Positions 6,619 to 6,877 of a stretch of DNA of 6,877 nt are shown here, piece by piece. The position numbers and the translations under genes were made by a program. A model generated the notes under the pieces. The model searched no databases. It had not been told where the DNA came from and saw only the letters and a program-made list of their open reading frames with translations. Source of the stretch: Chloroflexota bacterium (lineage in GTDB: Bacteria > Chloroflexota > Dehalococcoidia > UBA2979). The stretch is taken from contig PAJB01000009.1 of assembly GCA_002710905.1 (NCBI GenBank), forward strand, positions 1 through 6,877. The letters run 5' to 3'. Position 1 is the stretch's first letter, and each line of letters begins with the position of its first letter.

Positions 6619-6641
6619 TATTATGTGTACGAAATTGATTT

Positions 6642-6718
6642 TGGCACGCCTGGTAGGATTCGAACCTACGACCCGCTGATCCGAAGTCAGCCGCTCTAAT
6701 CCACTGAGCTACAGGCGC
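6642..6718 (-). tRNA. tRNA-Arg (anticodon UCG)
   Basis: The minus strand folds as a complete cloverleaf. The acceptor GCGCCTG (6718-6712) pairs with CAGGCGT, with a G-U at the first pair. The anticodon stem is GCTGA/TCAGC around loop CTTCGGA, and the T arm is GTAGG-TTCGAAT-CCTAC. The discriminator base is G and CCA is encoded (6644-6642). The anticodon TCG lies at 6684-6682 and would read CGA and, by wobble, other CGN codons. It lies between a DinB-like gene end and the binding-fold gene, all on the same strand, with only 23 nt before the latter's start codon. Confidence 0.95.
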
Positions 6719-6733
6719 TAAATATATATTTAC

Positions 6734-6762
6734 ATTATAATATATTTATCTTTTTTCGTTTA
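6734..6762 (-). promoter_or_regulatory. Candidate promoter of the tRNA-Arg gene
   Basis: The minus strand has a perfect TATAAT at 6739-6734, placing a start near 6727, about 9 nt before the mature tRNA 5' end. At 17 bp upstream the hexamer TAAACG (6762-6757) matches TTGACA at only three positions, so the -35 is weak. It would lie inside the last codons of the DinB-like gene. The surrounding AT-rich DNA makes chance -10 matches common. Confidence 0.4.
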
Positions 6763-6877
6763 CGTTGCCTGTATACCAAATTTTATTTTCTATCAATCCA
6801 CGAATATAATTAATCTGACCAACATGTTGCAATGTTCCTGCTACCATTCTCATCAATTCGTATTTAAATGTATTATT
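6746..6877 (-). CDS. DinB-like (DinB/DUF664 superfamily) protein, C-terminal fragment, start outside window
   Basis: Reading the minus strand from the window edge gives 43 residues ending in a TAA at 6748-6746. The stretch T-L-Q-H-V-G-Q-I-N-Y-I-R-G-L-I-E (15-30) matches the last helix of DinB-superfamily four-helix-bundle proteins. There a His followed by a Gln-Ile-x-Tyr-x-Arg-like segment carries the last of the three metal-binding histidines (here His18). The family includes bacillithiol- or mycothiol-dependent transferases and many DNA-damage-inducible proteins of unknown role; nothing here decides between them. It is too short for a firm call. It is on the same strand as the tRNA, whose candidate promoter overlaps its end. 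Confidence 0.6.
   Translation of the reverse strand, partial: NNTFKYELMRMVAGTLQHVGQINYIRGLIENKIWYTGNVNEKR

Noticed and set aside
6482..6679. Plus-strand open frame ending in R-L-V-G-F-E-P-T-T-R
   Set aside because: The ending is the well-known false translation of the antisense strand of a tRNA T arm; the rest is antisense to the binding-fold gene.
6642..6718. tRNA-Arg as an integration site for a mobile element
   Set aside because: No integrase gene and no duplicated tRNA 3' end are visible in the window; the neighbours look like ordinary chromosomal genes.

Overview
The window is AT-rich (roughly one third G+C by eye) bacterial DNA with tight gene packing and Shine-Dalgarno starts. Gene content and layout suggest a small-genome, possibly marine bacterium. 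Chloroflexota (SAR202/Dehalococcoidia type) is one guess from the flavour of the proteins, but no marker here proves the taxon.

Layout: (1) positions 1-535, plus strand, the 3' part of an M20-type amidohydrolase. (2) positions 544-4571, minus strand, a five-gene operon-like block transcribed msrA > livG > livF > livH > livM. It holds a methionine sulfoxide reductase A followed by the two ATPases and two permeases of a branched-chain amino acid type (HAAT/Liv) ABC importer. Every junction overlaps or abuts, and no periplasmic binding protein is present. (3) 4572-4720, a divergent intergenic promoter region. (4) 4721-5803, plus strand, an M42-family metallo-aminopeptidase. (5) 5801-5884, a convergent intergenic stretch with a perfect 16-bp palindrome and a long hairpin. 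(6) 5887-6618, minus strand, a family-3 solute-binding-fold protein with no signal peptide. (7) 6642-6718, minus strand, a tRNA-Arg(UCG) with encoded CCA. (8) 6746-6877, minus strand, the C-terminus of a DinB-like protein that runs off the window.

Working together: the Liv block would import amino acids or related amides. The M20 amidohydrolase and the M42 aminopeptidase could release amino acids from conjugates or peptides, so the region has a peptide/amino-acid scavenging flavour. The Liv transporter must obtain its binding protein from elsewhere. The signal-less binding-fold protein at 5887-6618 is from a different structural class and is not a credible partner for LivHMGF.

No clearly new multi-gene system is visible. 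The most unusual points are msrA leading and overlapping the Liv operon, the cytosolic binding-fold protein placed 23 nt behind a tRNA with no visible ribosome binding site, and the LexA-like palindrome plus hairpin between convergent genes.
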